Origin: Nostoc sphaeroides
Lineage (GTDB): Bacteria; Cyanobacteriota; Cyanobacteriia; Cyanobacteriales; Nostocaceae
Reading direction: 5' to 3'
NCBI RefSeq assembly: GCF_003443655.1
Contig: NZ_CP031941.1
Location: 925,501-989,500, forward strand
DNA length: 64,000 bases
Shown here: in pieces, positions 35,990 through 46,009 of the stretch
Numbering within the stretch: the stretch's first letter is position 1
How the letters are laid out: each line of letters opens with the position of its first letter
The notes under the pieces: generated by a model
Told to the model about the DNA's origin: nothing
What the model saw: the letters and a program-made list of their open reading frames with translations, nothing else
Databases searched by the model: none
Program-made: the position numbers and the translations under genes

Positions 35990-36967
35990 ATGAATACTTT
36001 TTTTTGTTCTGACGATTCACGTGAAATAGGAGAAGATGTTATTGGTAGCGCCACCAATTATCAAACTTATATTTTAGTTGAGTGTCCTTTACCTTGGACA
36101 TCAGAAGCCTTTAATTCCAAATGGGTGCCCCATAATTTGAGGATTTTGGTAGAGGAAGTGAAGCGTGCTAATCTACCGATTAGATTCCTCTTAATTGCTA
36201 ATGATGTATCGCACAAGGTAAATCACACTACACTTCTGATTTATCAAAAAGAAGAGGGGCTAAGTAATGGATACCAGAAAAAAGAGTTTAAGCTAGCAAA
36301 TATTGAGCAAGTAGCAGCAGTTGTCCAAAAATGGATATGGGGTATCAGTTCTCATTCTGAGATGGAAACTAGTACAACTAGAGATATTTTAGTTTGTACC
36401 CACGGTAGCCATGATAAATGTTGTGCCAGATATGGCGCTCCCTTTTACTTCAATGTTACAGCAAAGAATGCTGATTTGTGCTTAGATAATGTGCGAATTT
36501 GGAAATCATCACACTTTGGTGGACATCGCTTTGCACCAACAATTATAGACTTGCCAGAAGGAAGATATTACGGTCGTATAGATATAGATTCATTTAGATC
36601 GATTTTGGCTCGGACTGGCGATATTGAATGCTTAAATAAAGTTTATCGAGGCTGGGGGATTTTGCCTGCTGCACTTCAGATTTTGGAAAGAGAACTAATG
36701 CTTTGCAATGGGTGGGATTGGTTTAATTACAAAGTTGCAGGCAAAATTTTGGAGCAAAGTTTAGATAATAATACTATTCTAGGTGAGCTAAGTTTTGAAC
36801 AACCTTCTGGTTCTCTTTACACTTATCAGGCTAAACTTGTGAGAGATGAAACTAAGACTCAACAACTGAAGAGTTCATGCAATGCTACACGAGAGTTGGT
36901 AGTTACTAAATATGCTGTGGGTAGTCTTTGGGTTAGTTCTAGTAAGGTGATGAGTTATAGTACTTAA
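35990..36967 (+). CDS. Sucrase/ferredoxin-like (thioredoxin-fold Fe-S) protein
   Basis: This 325-residue protein matches the sucraseferredoxin family. The second half has LVCTHGSHDKCCARYG followed by SSHFGGHRFAPT, the cysteine/histidine set that binds a [2Fe-2S] cluster in the thioredoxin-like ferredoxin fold. The first half (residues 15-130) includes VECPLPWTSEAFNSKWVPHN. The original sucrase assignment of the family is doubtful; an electron-transfer role is more likely. ATG 35990 is chosen over the TTG at 35945. It lies next to cnfR, converging with it. Confidence 0.82.
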   Translation: MNTFFCSDDSREIGEDVIGSATNYQTYILVECPLPWTSEAFNSKWVPHNLRILVEEVKRANLPIRFLLIANDVSHKVNHTTLLIYQKEEGLSNGYQKKEFKLANIEQVAAVVQKWIWGISSHSEMETSTTRDILVCTHGSHDKCCARYGAPFYFNVTAKNADLCLDNVRIWKSSHFGGHRFAPTIIDLPEGRYYGRIDIDSFRSILARTGDIECLNKVYRGWGILPAALQILERELMLCNGWDWFNYKVAGKILEQSLDNNTILGELSFEQPSGSLYTYQAKLVRDETKTQQLKSSCNATRELVVTKYAVGSLWVSSSKVMSYST

Positions 36968-36980
36968 AAGAGGAGAGTTT

Positions 36981-37112
36981 TTAAACGCAAAGGGACGCAA
37001 AGGGAAGCGCAGAGGTACGCGGAGTATTGCTGTATTTAGTATAACGTTGCACAAATGATTAATAAAATCTCTGCGTACCTTTGCGTTTCCCTTTGCGTTC
37101 CTCTGCGTTTAA
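36981..37112. repeat. Inverted AACGCAAAGGGACGCA repeat pair
   Basis: AAACGCAAAGGGACGCAAAG at 36982 is matched by the reverse-complement arm CTGCGTACCTTTGCGTTTCC ending CTCTGCGTTT at about 37110. Together they form a hairpin between the convergent sucraseferredoxin and cnfR genes. The same unit occurs in the hypE-hypD gap (58757-58806). Confidence 0.8.
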
Positions 37113-37126
37113 ATTCCGAATCAAGA

Positions 37127-38788
37127 TTAAGTCATATTTAAGAGTTTTCTTAAAAGTATTTGGTCTTCTAATTTGGCTTTTAAACGGCCATTTTCAATAT
37201 CTCGAATCCAGCTTTGGCTTTTACCTGTAAGTTTTGCTAATTCTCTTTGGGAGAGATTCAAATTTTTTCGCGCCTGCAAAATCTGTTCACCCAGCAAATC
37301 GTTTGTAGCTTTGGGCTTCTTTTTGGCTTTAGCTGTTCTTGTTTTCTTTTTTTCCGATTCTGAGATTTGCTGTTCCCATTCTGGTGGAAGTTCAAAAGCT
37401 AAAATCCGCGCATTCATTAAGAGATTCCACTTACCACGGGGGCCTGTGTCTGTGAGGCGGGTTTCAGCACCACCGTCATTAGTCCAAAATTCTAATGCTT
37501 CATCTGGATCTTCGGGAAGATCAATTAACTTCGCCCACAAAGGTTGAATTTCTGGCGGGTAGGTAACTGGATCGAAAAGTGGTTTCATTCCATAGTGATT
37601 GAGAATTTCCAAATCGCTTTCAAAAGTTCGCAGTAGACGTTTGCGTTCTTCCCGTTGTCTGGATGCAAGGGCAACTTTTTCTTCGCCGTAAGCAATCCGC
37701 AGCAAGGTAGGAATGGTAATGCGTTGTTCTTTACCCATTTTGGTTTTAAACAGCAACCACAGCATTAGTCGAACTGCCCCTTCATGTTGCTGCCAAATAC
37801 TCATAACTGTGGTTAGCAGCGTTTTGGGGAGACTGCCGTATTGATAGAATGCGGTTCGCTCTTTACATGCTTGTTTATTTAAGAAATATTGCGCCCATAA
37901 GCCTGCTTTTACTTTAAAAGTTAGCCCAATCAGATATTTGCATCCAAGATTGTCTTCTTGAAAGTGGTGCTGAATATCTACTAAGTGCCATAGGCGGCTA
38001 CCTGTAATAGAGAATCCGTTAATTCGCCCTTGTTGAGGCCAGTCAATGGAGATAACCAGGGAGCAAGCTTGCTGGACAAGATTTTTCATTAAAGCGAGTT
38101 TGGCTGCTTTACTTAAATCTTTGCGTTTCTCCATCCCCAAATATTTCTCAATTTGCCGCTCATCGATCGCAAATTCTTGCTCCCAAGATTGATCTAAGGC
38201 TGTAGCATAAGCTGCAAAAATTAGATGTATGCAAGCGGCTCTGATGTCAAGCCCCTCAACTGCTGCTAAATCTGTGGCTTTATCGTTAACTTTGAATGGA
38301 TCTTGGATGTGAAAAGCGATCGCACCTCGTCCCTGATTGATTTGTCGGCTGTAACTTATATAGCCTTCTTCATCGGTTTCCCAATGTAGTGATGTGCGTT
38401 GTGCTAATACATTACAAGCTTCCCAAATTGCGATCGCTGAAGCAAATGGATTATTCTTGCCGTTAGAAAACAAGTCTAAACTGCTAGCATCTCTCGGTTC
38501 TATTTTGCATCTCCCCTTTTTCGATTGCCAGGGAATCGGAGAATTTGTTGGACAAGCTATTACACATTGCGGTTCTGAATAATAGCCCTCACAATTATTA
38601 CAAAGACCAGGATCAATCCAGTATTCATTGTCTTCTATTCTGATTGCACCCGTAGGACATTGGGGGCGGCAGTTGTCACATCCAACGCAACTGTTGTTAG
38701 GAATTGTATAAGGCATAAGGCTCTTTTCCCACTCTAATCGTTGAGATGTCTGGCTCAGGTCTCCCCTGGATGAGTCCTGTTTATTCAT
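37127..38788 (-). CDS. cnfR: Transcriptional activator of nitrogen fixation CnfR (PatB)
   Basis: This 553-residue protein has the two-part architecture of CnfR/PatB. The N-terminal ferredoxin part has CVGCDNCRPQCPTGAI and CNNCEGYYSEPQCVIACPT. A C-terminal XRE-type helix-turn-helix is ARKNLNLSQRELAKLTGKSQ. The middle (about 110-470) is conserved only in this family. In Anabaena, PatB is needed for growth on N2; CnfR activates nif genes under low O2, with the Fe-S domain as the presumed sensor. An internal ATG at MPYTIPNN is an alternative start. It is divergent from fdxB, as in Anabaena. Confidence 0.92.
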   Translation of the reverse strand: MNKQDSSRGDLSQTSQRLEWEKSLMPYTIPNNSCVGCDNCRPQCPTGAIRIEDNEYWIDPGLCNNCEGYYSEPQCVIACPTNSPIPWQSKKGRCKIEPRDASSLDLFSNGKNNPFASAIAIWEACNVLAQRTSLHWETDEEGYISYSRQINQGRGAIAFHIQDPFKVNDKATDLAAVEGLDIRAACIHLIFAAYATALDQSWEQEFAIDERQIEKYLGMEKRKDLSKAAKLALMKNLVQQACSLVISIDWPQQGRINGFSITGSRLWHLVDIQHHFQEDNLGCKYLIGLTFKVKAGLWAQYFLNKQACKERTAFYQYGSLPKTLLTTVMSIWQQHEGAVRLMLWLLFKTKMGKEQRITIPTLLRIAYGEEKVALASRQREERKRLLRTFESDLEILNHYGMKPLFDPVTYPPEIQPLWAKLIDLPEDPDEALEFWTNDGGAETRLTDTGPRGKWNLLMNARILAFELPPEWEQQISESEKKKTRTAKAKKKPKATNDLLGEQILQARKNLNLSQRELAKLTGKSQSWIRDIENGRLKAKLEDQILLRKLLNMT

Positions 38789-39748
38789 GACTCGCTACCA
38801 CATTATCTTTCTGGCGAGAATAATCTTTTCTCACCACACTCACTCCCCACATCCATATTTTGAGTTCGCATCCAATTGGAAGCTATTTAAGGCTTTAAAA
38901 CCGAGATGGATAAAACTTATTTATTAACTATACATTTCATAAAAATAATCATTAATTTGTTCGTGTCGAGCTTAAAGAAAATATTAATATTTGAGAAAAT
39001 CTACCTCATTGAACATTTTACCTTTAACCATAAAGTGCTTTTAGGAAACATTTAAGCCTGTTGTAATTACATTTCATCTGATTTATTAATGATTTTAATA
39101 TTTAATGCATGATAATATTCTGCTACCAAGTTTACAGTTACTTCATAATTAGCTTTACTTTCTTGATATAAGAGAATAATCTCTTTTGTCATCATTTATC
39201 TAAATAGATTGATTCAAGGAAAATCAAAACTTGTTGGCTTTTAAAATACATATTGCATATATAAAAATGTAATTCACAAACATTTATTTTTGTATCGGTT
39301 ACTACTATTTGTATATATTTATCTGATTAATCAAAAAAATACTTGAAAAAGAATATCATCACTCTTATGGGGCAATACGGTTTAGTTAAAGCTAAAACTC
39401 TTTATCAAAGTCAAGTTTTTTAACGAACCGCAGAGGCGCAGAGGGAGCAGAGAGAAGAAGAAATGCTTAACTGAACCGTATTGTCTTATAGAGATATTTG
39501 TATCTGGTGGAAATAATAATTATCTATACACAGTAGTAAGTAGCTACTTTAGCCCCCTAAAACTGGATAATTATTATCAATAAGTTTTATCTGTAATTTG
39601 AAATTAAAAACAATGTAATTTTGTGTTCAAAGCCATCGTAATTTGATGACTAAAAAGTAACTTTTGAATATAAACGAATAAAAGATTAGGATAATATGAT
39701 GATTAATGCACAAACAGATTGAAAGGCAAAATTGCCGAAGGATTATTC
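38789..39748. other. cnfR-fdxB divergent regulatory region
   Basis: A 960-base, very AT-rich stretch without a gene. It should hold the promoters of both cnfR and fdxB. A MITE-like element lies at 39373-39483. A GTA-N9-TAC at 39533-39547 resembles an NtcA site but has one base too many in the spacer. No CnfR site could be identified by eye. Confidence 0.6.
39373..39483. mobile_element. MITE-like element upstream of fdxB
   Basis: CAATACGGTTTAGTTAA (39373-39389) is mirrored by TTAACTGAACCGTATTG (39467-39483), 17 bp with one mismatch. The 111-bp interior contains the CGAACCGCAGAGGCGCAGAG repeat also found in the hyp operon gaps. No coding capacity. Confidence 0.7.
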
Positions 39749-40042
39749 ATGGCACAGCTAACAGGTTTGACATTTGGCGGTAAGGCTTGGACACCAAAAT
39801 TCGCTCAAGAAATTGACAAGGATAAATGTATCGGTTGTGGCAGATGCGTTAAAGTATGCGGTTACAATGTTTTGGGTTTAAAGGCGCTCAATGAAGAAGG
39901 CGAATTTGTAGATGATGAAGATGATGATGAAATTGAACGGAAAGTAATGGCAGTTACTTCTCCAGAAAACTGTATTGGTTGTGAAGCGTGTTCACGGATT
40001 TGCCCCAAGAATTGCTACACCCATGTTGCATTAAACAACTAA
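39749..40042 (+). CDS. fdxB: Ferredoxin III, 4Fe-4S nitrogenase-associated
   Basis: This 97-residue ferredoxin has [16 protein letters not shown] and [15 protein letters not shown], the two-cluster pattern of FdxB (ferredoxin III, nif-specific). The acidic insert [13 protein letters not shown] between the clusters is family-typical. It carries electrons in heterocyst nitrogen fixation. ATG 39749 follows GAAGGA at good spacing; the longer frame from 39719 is unlikely. It lies between divergent cnfR and the cox2 genes, as in Anabaena 7120. Confidence 0.9.
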   Translation: MAQLTGLTFGGKAWTPKFAQEIDKDKCIGCGRCVKVCGYNVLGLKALNEEGEFVDDEDDDEIERKVMAVTSPENCIGCEACSRICPKNCYTHVALNN

Positions 40043-40556
40043 GGTTTTTGAAGTTAGTCAAAATTGTTGTTCATTCAAGGAGGCACTGTTTGTATAAAGC
40101 GCAAATGCGCTAGGCAAGGTAACTTGAGGGGAATATTAAATATTTACTGTAACTAATAGAAAGTTCACAGTAAACAAATCCGTAAATCGCCAAATGTTTG
40201 CTATTAACAAATTTAAACTTGCTGCTAATATAGCCTAATCAATATTAGGTCTAACAGTGCCCTCTTGGAACAACTAGCTCTTTCTGGGAGCAGGGGGCTA
40301 CCTTTTTCATAGGAGTTGAAATATAATTTGTAAGTTTCTGGGGGAAAGATATGGAAAAAATCTGGAAGTTTCCCCCATTTTTTATGGCTGCACGTTAGAA
40401 AGTTAATAAGTGAAAAGGGAATAGGGAATGGGGAATGGGGAATAGGGAATAGGGAATAAATAACAATGCCCAATTATCAATTACCAATCCCCAGTACCCA
40501 ATACCCAATACCCAATACCCAGTACCTATAAAAGACTGTTTACACAGGTAGCATGT
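40043..40556. other. fdxB-coxB gap with simple repeats
   Basis: This 514-base gap has no gene. Tracts of GGGAATG (40416-40457) and CCAATAC/CCCAGTA (about 40470-40525), 7-bp period each, fill the last 140 bases before coxB. A small stem GCGCAAATGCGC lies at about 40099. Confidence 0.7.
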
Positions 40557-41546
40557 ATGCAACAAGTTCCTGTTTCACTATGGACTCTGGTTGCTGGGAT
40601 AGTAGTTACAGCAATCAGTATTTGGATTGGTCAGAATCACACTTTGATGCCGATGCAAGCATCGTTACAAGCGCCTTTGGTAGACGGTTTTTTTAACGTC
40701 ATGTTTACCATTGCGATCGCACTCTTCTTAGTGGTAGAAGGAACAATTGTACTTTTTTTGATTCAGTTTCGTCGCCGTCGCGGTGACGATACCGATGGTG
40801 TGCGAGTAGAAGGCAACGTTCCCTTAGAAATCTTTTGGACAGCAATCCCAACAGTGATTGTTCTCGGCTTGGGCATCTACAGTGTAGATGTTTTTAACCG
40901 AATGGGCGGCTTTGAGCCTGCGGGTCATCCTCATTCAGCAGCTCATGTTGCTCATATACCGGGGAGTGCGATCGCAGCCACATTAAGCGATACTGAAGCA
41001 ACAACAGCCCCAGCGATCGCCCCAACAATCGGCATCGGCGCGTCTCCTCAAACCCTAAACAAACCAGCCGATTTAGTTGTTGATGTCAAAGGCATACAGT
41101 ACGCCTGGATATTTAATTACCCTGATAGTGGCATTACCTCTGGGGAATTGCACATACCCGTTGGTGCTGATGTCCAACTCAACCTTTCAGCACAAGATGT
41201 AATTCATTCATTCTGGGTGCCAAACTTCCGCTTGAAACAAGATGCACTTCCTGGTATCCCTACCGAACTACGATTTGTCGCCACTAAACCAGGTACATAT
41301 CCCGTAGTTTGTGCTGAATTGTGCGGTGGTTATCACGGTTCAATGCGGACACAAGTAATTGTCCACACACCAGAAGAATATAATAACTGGCGGACAGAAA
41401 ACCAGATTGCTCAACAGCAAAACCTCAATCAAGTTGTTGCAGTTAATCCAGCCGACTTATCAACATCAGAGTTTCTCGCGCCCCACACCCATGATATGGG
41501 CATTAGTGCAGCAACTCTAGAGTCAGTAGTCATGAGACGCGATTAA
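40557..41546 (+). CDS. coxB: Cytochrome c oxidase subunit II
   Basis: This 329-residue subunit has two N-terminal membrane helices (about 8-25 and 44-70) and a periplasmic cupredoxin domain with CuA ligands H in VIHSFWVPNFRLKQDALPG and CAELCGGYHGSM. A Pro/Ala/Thr/His-rich insert (about 120-165) lies between helix 2 and the CuA domain. It is the first gene of the cox2 operon, which in Anabaena is expressed in heterocysts to remove O2. The last codons RRD-stop come from a palindrome (41535-41554). Confidence 0.95.
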   Translation: MQQVPVSLWTLVAGIVVTAISIWIGQNHTLMPMQASLQAPLVDGFFNVMFTIAIALFLVVEGTIVLFLIQFRRRRGDDTDGVRVEGNVPLEIFWTAIPTVIVLGLGIYSVDVFNRMGGFEPAGHPHSAAHVAHIPGSAIAATLSDTEATTAPAIAPTIGIGASPQTLNKPADLVVDVKGIQYAWIFNYPDSGITSGELHIPVGADVQLNLSAQDVIHSFWVPNFRLKQDALPGIPTELRFVATKPGTYPVVCAELCGGYHGSMRTQVIVHTPEEYNNWRTENQIAQQQNLNQVVAVNPADLSTSEFLAPHTHDMGISAATLESVVMRRD

Positions 41547-41554
41547 TCGCGTCT
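41535..41554. repeat. 20-bp perfect palindrome at the coxB stop
   Basis: AGACGCGATTAATCGCGTCT is a perfect palindrome; its TAA at 41544-41546 is the coxB stop. Diverged copies lie at 44425-44472 (a long stem) and 45046-45065 (AGACGCGATTCATCGCGTCT). Confidence 0.9.
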
Positions 41555-41585
41555 GTACAAGAGTCGCGCATAGTGGTACAAAAAT

Positions 41586-43274
41586 ATGACGCAGGTAGAA
41601 TTTCCACGGAATACTCCACCAGAAGAGAATAAACCGAAAATAGTGGCTGGCCACACCTCTCATCCGAAGGCGTGGAAATGGCAGGACTATTTTACATTTA
41701 ATGTTGACCACAAGGTTATTGGTATTCAATACCTAGTGACGGCGTTTGTGTTCTATCTCATCGGCGGACTGATGGCTGTTGCTATCCGTGTGGAATTAGC
41801 AACACCAGAATCAGACGTACTCGACCCCAATCTGTATAACGCTTTCATGACCAATCACGGGACGATTATGATCTTCCTGTGGATTGTCCCAAGCGCCATT
41901 GGGGGATTTGGTAACTATTTGGTGCCGTTGATGGTTGGTGCCAGGGATATGGCGTTTCCAAAGCTGAACGCGATCGCTTTTTGGTTAAATCCCCCAGCCG
42001 GTGCGCTGATTTTAGGTAGTTTCATTTTTGGCGGTTCGCAATCTGGTTGGACAGCTTACCCACCTTTGAGTTTGGTAACAGCACCAATCGCTCAAACTAT
42101 GTGGATATTAGCGATCGTCTTGGTGGGAACTTCTTCAATTTTGGGTTCACTGAACTTCGTAATCACCATTTTGATGATGAAGGTTCCTAGCATGAAATGG
42201 GATCAAGTACCCCTATTTTGCTGGGCAATCTTGGCAACCTCCATTCTAGCGTTGCTCTCCACACCTGTATTAGCAGCCGGTTTAGTTCTGCTGTTGTTTG
42301 ACCTCAACTTTGGCACTTCCTTCTTTAAACCAGATGCAGGCGGTAACGTTGTAATTTATCAACACTTATTCTGGTTTTATTCTCACCCGGCAGTATATTT
42401 AATGATTCTGCCCATCTTCGGCATCATGTCGGAGGTAATTCCAGTTCACGCCCGTAAGCCAATTTTTGGTTATAAAGCGATCGCTTATTCTAGTGTAGCC
42501 ATCTGCGTTGTCGGTTTGTTCGTCTGGGTACACCACATGTTCACCAGTGGCACACCCGGCTGGATGCGGATGTTCTTCACTATCTCCACTCTTATAGTTG
42601 CAGTTCCCACTGGCGTGAAGATTTTTGCCTGGGTTGCTACCCTTTGGGGTGGTAAAATCCGCTTCACAGGTGCGATGCTTTTCGCCATTGGCTTGTTATC
42701 AATGTTTGTCATGGGCGGCTTAAGTGGTGTGACGATGGGAACAGCCCCCTTTGATGTTCATGTCCACGACACATATTATGTAGTAGGACATTTCCATTAC
42801 GTTCTGTTTGGCGGTTCCGTGTTTGGCATCTACGCCGGCATTTATCACTGGTTCCCCAAAATGACCGGACGAATGCTGAATGAAAACTTGGCACGCATTC
42901 ACTTTGCCCTTACCTTCATCGGCACTAATCTAACCTTTTTACCTATGCACGAATTGGGTTTAAAAGGAATGCCGCGAAGAGTGGCAATGTATGACCCCCA
43001 ATTTATCGACCTCAATCAAATTTGTACCTTTGGTTCATTTGTCTTGGCGATATCGGTAATTCCTTTCACCATCAACATGATCTACAGTTGGCTGAAAGGG
43101 CCTTTGGCTGGTGATAATCCTTGGCAAGGTTTGACCTTAGAATGGACAACTAGCTCACCACCTGCAATTGAAAACTGGGAAGTGTTGCCGGTTGTGACTC
43201 ATGGCCCTTATGACTACGGTCATGGTCATAGTAATGAAGTGCAGCCATCTGCAACGCCGTCAGCTAGTGCTTAG
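41586..43274 (+). CDS. coxA: Cytochrome c oxidase subunit I
   Basis: This 562-residue haem-copper oxidase core has twelve or so membrane helices. Haem a and CuB ligands are recognised in [25 protein letters not shown] (with the His-Tyr pair), VHHMFTSG and [17 protein letters not shown]. It pumps protons while reducing O2 and takes electrons from cytochrome c6. It lies 39 bases after coxB. The last 50 residues are a Ser/Ala-rich extension. It belongs to the cox2 cluster by context. Confidence 0.97.
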   Translation: MTQVEFPRNTPPEENKPKIVAGHTSHPKAWKWQDYFTFNVDHKVIGIQYLVTAFVFYLIGGLMAVAIRVELATPESDVLDPNLYNAFMTNHGTIMIFLWIVPSAIGGFGNYLVPLMVGARDMAFPKLNAIAFWLNPPAGALILGSFIFGGSQSGWTAYPPLSLVTAPIAQTMWILAIVLVGTSSILGSLNFVITILMMKVPSMKWDQVPLFCWAILATSILALLSTPVLAAGLVLLLFDLNFGTSFFKPDAGGNVVIYQHLFWFYSHPAVYLMILPIFGIMSEVIPVHARKPIFGYKAIAYSSVAICVVGLFVWVHHMFTSGTPGWMRMFFTISTLIVAVPTGVKIFAWVATLWGGKIRFTGAMLFAIGLLSMFVMGGLSGVTMGTAPFDVHVHDTYYVVGHFHYVLFGGSVFGIYAGIYHWFPKMTGRMLNENLARIHFALTFIGTNLTFLPMHELGLKGMPRRVAMYDPQFIDLNQICTFGSFVLAISVIPFTINMIYSWLKGPLAGDNPWQGLTLEWTTSSPPAIENWEVLPVVTHGPYDYGHGHSNEVQPSATPSASA

Positions 43275-43337
43275 GTAGTATATTGAGTATTGCGATCGCT
43301 CTCAAGCTGACTACAATTTCTAGTGATTTGATTTGAG

Positions 43338-43562
43338 AACTCGGAACTTGAGCCTCAGAACTCGGAACTTGAGCCTCAGAACTCGGAACTTGAGCCTCAG
43401 AACTCGGAACTTGAGCCTCAGAACTCGAAACTTGAGCTTCAGAACTCGGAACTTGAGCTTCAGAACTCGGAACTTGAGCCTCAGAACTCGGAACTTGAGC
43501 TTCAGAACTCGGAACTTGAGCTTCAGAACTCGGAACTTGAGCTTCAGAACTCGGAACTCGGA
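43338..43562. repeat. 21-bp tandem array, eleven copies
   Basis: The unit AACTCGGAACTTGAGCCTCA(G) repeats with exact 21-bp spacing from 43338 to the partial eleventh copy at 43548. Variants are GCCTCAG and GCTTCAG plus one CGAAACT. Because 21 is divisible by three, frames stay open on both strands, but the encoded FRVLKLK and NLSLRTR repeats show no gene features. It separates coxA from coxC. Confidence 0.95.
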
Positions 43563-43803
43563 ATTTTGAGAATTCCTGAACAAGTCAAGAGTTAATACCA
43601 TTTCACTTTAATAATGATACAAATACTCTGGTAAGGGCATGGCAATGCCATGCCCCTACGAGAAATCTATATGTATCAGGATTTTTGTGAATTGATGTTA
43701 AACAAGGATTTTGGATGAAGAATGAAATATTTTGCCGCTTCAGACTTCATTCTTCATTCAAGCTTCCACAACAGACGCAGCGCATAATATTGTCAAAAAA
43801 TCT

Positions 43804-44403
43804 ATGACTATAGCTACAACCACAAGCGAAGATCACAGTGCAGGACACGAAGAACATCCAGATTTAAGAGTCTGGGGATTGTTGACGTTCCTCGCTTCTG
43901 AATCCCTAATGTTTGGGGGATTTTTTGCCACTTATTTGTTTTTCCGTGGTACTACAGCAGTTTGGCCTCCAGAAGGAAGCGAAGTAGAATTACTTGTGCC
44001 GACAATTAACACCATTATTCTGGTGTCTAGTAGTTTCGTGATTCACTTCGGTGATACAGCGATTAAAAAGAATAACGTTAAGGGAATGCAACTGTGGTAT
44101 GCAATTACTGCAATCATGGGGGCAATTTTCTTAGGTGGTCAGGTTTATGAGTATTCAACATTAGGATACGGACTGACTACCAACGTCTTCGCCAACTGCT
44201 TTTATATCATGACAGGATTCCACGGTTTGCACGTTTTTGTGGGACTGTTATTGATATTACGTGCATTGTGGCGATCGCGTCTCAGGGGTGAATATTCTGC
44301 AACCAATCATACTTTCATCGAAATGACAGAAATTTACTGGCACTTCGTAGACATTATTTGGATTGTTTTATTCACCTTGGTGTACGTTCTTACTTTGTTT
44401 TAA
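43804..44403 (+). CDS. coxC: Cytochrome c oxidase subunit III
   Basis: This 199-residue subunit has five membrane helices. Typical segments are RVWGLLTFLASESLMFGGFF, GFHGLHVFVGLLLIL and YWHFVDIIWIVLFTLVYVL. It stabilises the oxidase and proton uptake. ATG 43804 (MTIATTTSEDHSAGHEEH) is chosen; the frame is open to 43732, but that part follows directly on repeats. It lies 529 bases after coxA, an unusually long gap because of the 21-bp array. Confidence 0.93.
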   Translation: MTIATTTSEDHSAGHEEHPDLRVWGLLTFLASESLMFGGFFATYLFFRGTTAVWPPEGSEVELLVPTINTIILVSSSFVIHFGDTAIKKNNVKGMQLWYAITAIMGAIFLGGQVYEYSTLGYGLTTNVFANCFYIMTGFHGLHVFVGLLLILRALWRSRLRGEYSATNHTFIEMTEIYWHFVDIIWIVLFTLVYVLTLF

Positions 44404-44519
44404 ATTGGGCATTGGGCAAAGCAAAGACGCGATAAATCGCCGTCTCTACAATAATGGCGATTTGTCGCGTCTCTTGCCTCATATCCCTGATCCTCCTTAT
44501 CTCTATTCAGGAGTTAATT

Positions 44520-45005
44520 ATGCAACTTGATACAAATAAATTTTCATGGTTCCAGGTTCCAGAGGACATCAAAAATCTATTAATTTTAGCTGCACAAACC
44601 TGGGAGAACACATCACAGTCAGAAAAATATATTCAACAAGCATTAGCAAAAACTGGTGAGAATACAGATGTATTGGTATCAGCATATAGATTTTTCTATT
44701 ATAAAAATAATTATTCTCTTGCATTACAAACAACAGCCAAATTATTAGATAAAATTAAAGAAATAGAAAAACTTCCTGATGGCTGGGAGCAACTTAAGCC
44801 TATATTAGTCAATCGCAAAGAAGACCCACAAATTCGATTGTACTTAAATGCTTATGCTGCTTCTGGATTAGTACTAGCAAAGTTAGGAGCAATCGAGGAA
44901 GCAAAAGAAATCAGCACCAAAGTCAAAGAGATAGACGAAAAGCATGATTTTGGAGCCGGAATTCTCCTGGATATTTTGACACGTCCAGCAGAAGAAGATG
45001 ATTAA
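44520..45005 (+). CDS. Small helical (TPR-like) protein, unknown
   Basis: A 161-residue helical protein with a TPR-like helix pair (YIQQALAKTGENTDVLVSAY, NNYSLALQTTAKLLDKIK) and another near 125-150 (AASGLVLAKLGAIEEAKEIS). No family is recognised. ATG 44520 follows AGGAG at ideal spacing. It lies just after coxC and could be a cox2 accessory or assembly factor. Confidence 0.72.
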   Translation: MQLDTNKFSWFQVPEDIKNLLILAAQTWENTSQSEKYIQQALAKTGENTDVLVSAYRFFYYKNNYSLALQTTAKLLDKIKEIEKLPDGWEQLKPILVNRKEDPQIRLYLNAYAASGLVLAKLGAIEEAKEISTKVKEIDEKHDFGAGILLDILTRPAEEDD

Positions 45006-45341
45006 TTAGTCAATGCCCATCTAGACCAGACAATGTACCTTGTAGAGACGCGATTCATCGCGTCTGTAAGAAGTGGGGAGATAAGGGAAACAAGGACACA
45101 AGCAGAAGAACCCATTCCCAATTCCCAATTCCCAATTCCCAATTCTCTTTTAGTGAACAATCATGAACAATTGGTTATCTACCACATCATATTCCTCTTA
45201 CTCCTTATTAGGAGCAGCTACTGATAGTAACTCTATCTTTCCTCCAATCACCATACCTACTAAACTTCCTGGAGATAATAAGATTCCTAATGTCTCTCCA
45301 ATCCTGATCATCAAATCTTCTCAGCTATCAATTTAAAAGTT

Positions 45342-45953
45342 ATGAAAGGTCAGGATTGGCTGCTAACGGGGGATGGTCAGCATCAAGCCTGTAAAGCTGT
45401 GAGAGCATGGGATTTATTGAGAGAAAATTATCGCGTTTATCGGTTCTTAACTGAAATCGAAGATGTTCTCAATAGTGTGGACGATCAAACCAGTCGTCTG
45501 CCAGAAATCCGAATGCTTGTAAGGCGCTTGATAGTGAATTCCTACTGGGTGCGAAGTCAATATTTAGAACCTTCGCCCAAAACGGGAACCTCTGTTTTAC
45601 TCCTATATGATGAATTGGGTTTTCCGTTGACTGTGCAAGTAGTAACATTTGCACCAGGAACCCGATCAACCATTCATAATCATGGGACGTGGGGAATCGT
45701 GGCGGTGCTAAAAGGCCAGGAAAAAAATAGTTTTTGGCGACGCACTCCTAGCCCAGAATTTCAGGACAAAATTGAAGCAACGGGAGAGCTAACTCTCTTC
45801 CCAGGAGATATTATTAGCTTTACTCCCGATGCAATTCACTGTGTAGAAGCAGTGGGTGATGAACCAACTGTGACTTTTAATATTTATGGCGAAACTGATC
45901 CAAATGAGAGGTTTGAGTTTGACTTAGCTAGCCATAAAGCTAGGAATTTTTAA
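45342..45953 (+). CDS. Cupin-fold protein, cysteine dioxygenase-like
   Basis: A 203-residue protein with a helical N-terminal half and a cupin barrel. The metal motif FAPGTRSTIHNHGTWGIVAV plus late FTPDAIHCVEAVGDE give the three histidines of cysteine-dioxygenase-type enzymes, which oxidise cysteine to sulfinate with Fe(II). The substrate is not proved. It lies between the cox2 genes and the nitrogenase-associated protein gene. Confidence 0.8.
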   Translation: MKGQDWLLTGDGQHQACKAVRAWDLLRENYRVYRFLTEIEDVLNSVDDQTSRLPEIRMLVRRLIVNSYWVRSQYLEPSPKTGTSVLLLYDELGFPLTVQVVTFAPGTRSTIHNHGTWGIVAVLKGQEKNSFWRRTPSPEFQDKIEATGELTLFPGDIISFTPDAIHCVEAVGDEPTVTFNIYGETDPNERFEFDLASHKARNF

Positions 45954-46009
45954 TTTCATCGGTTCGTAGTTGGCGCTTTAGCGCTAAAGAGTAATTAGGA
46001 GTTTGTTAA

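Noticed and set aside
39533..39547. NtcA-like site GTA...TAC before fdxB
   Set aside because: The spacer is nine bases; the NtcA consensus needs eight.
43338..43562. Possible CRISPR array
   Set aside because: Units are contiguous 21-mers without spacers, and there are no cas genes.
43320..43601. Open frames on both strands giving FRVLKLK and NLSLRTR repeats
   Set aside because: They come from the 21-bp tandem array whose period is divisible by three; no start context or domain.
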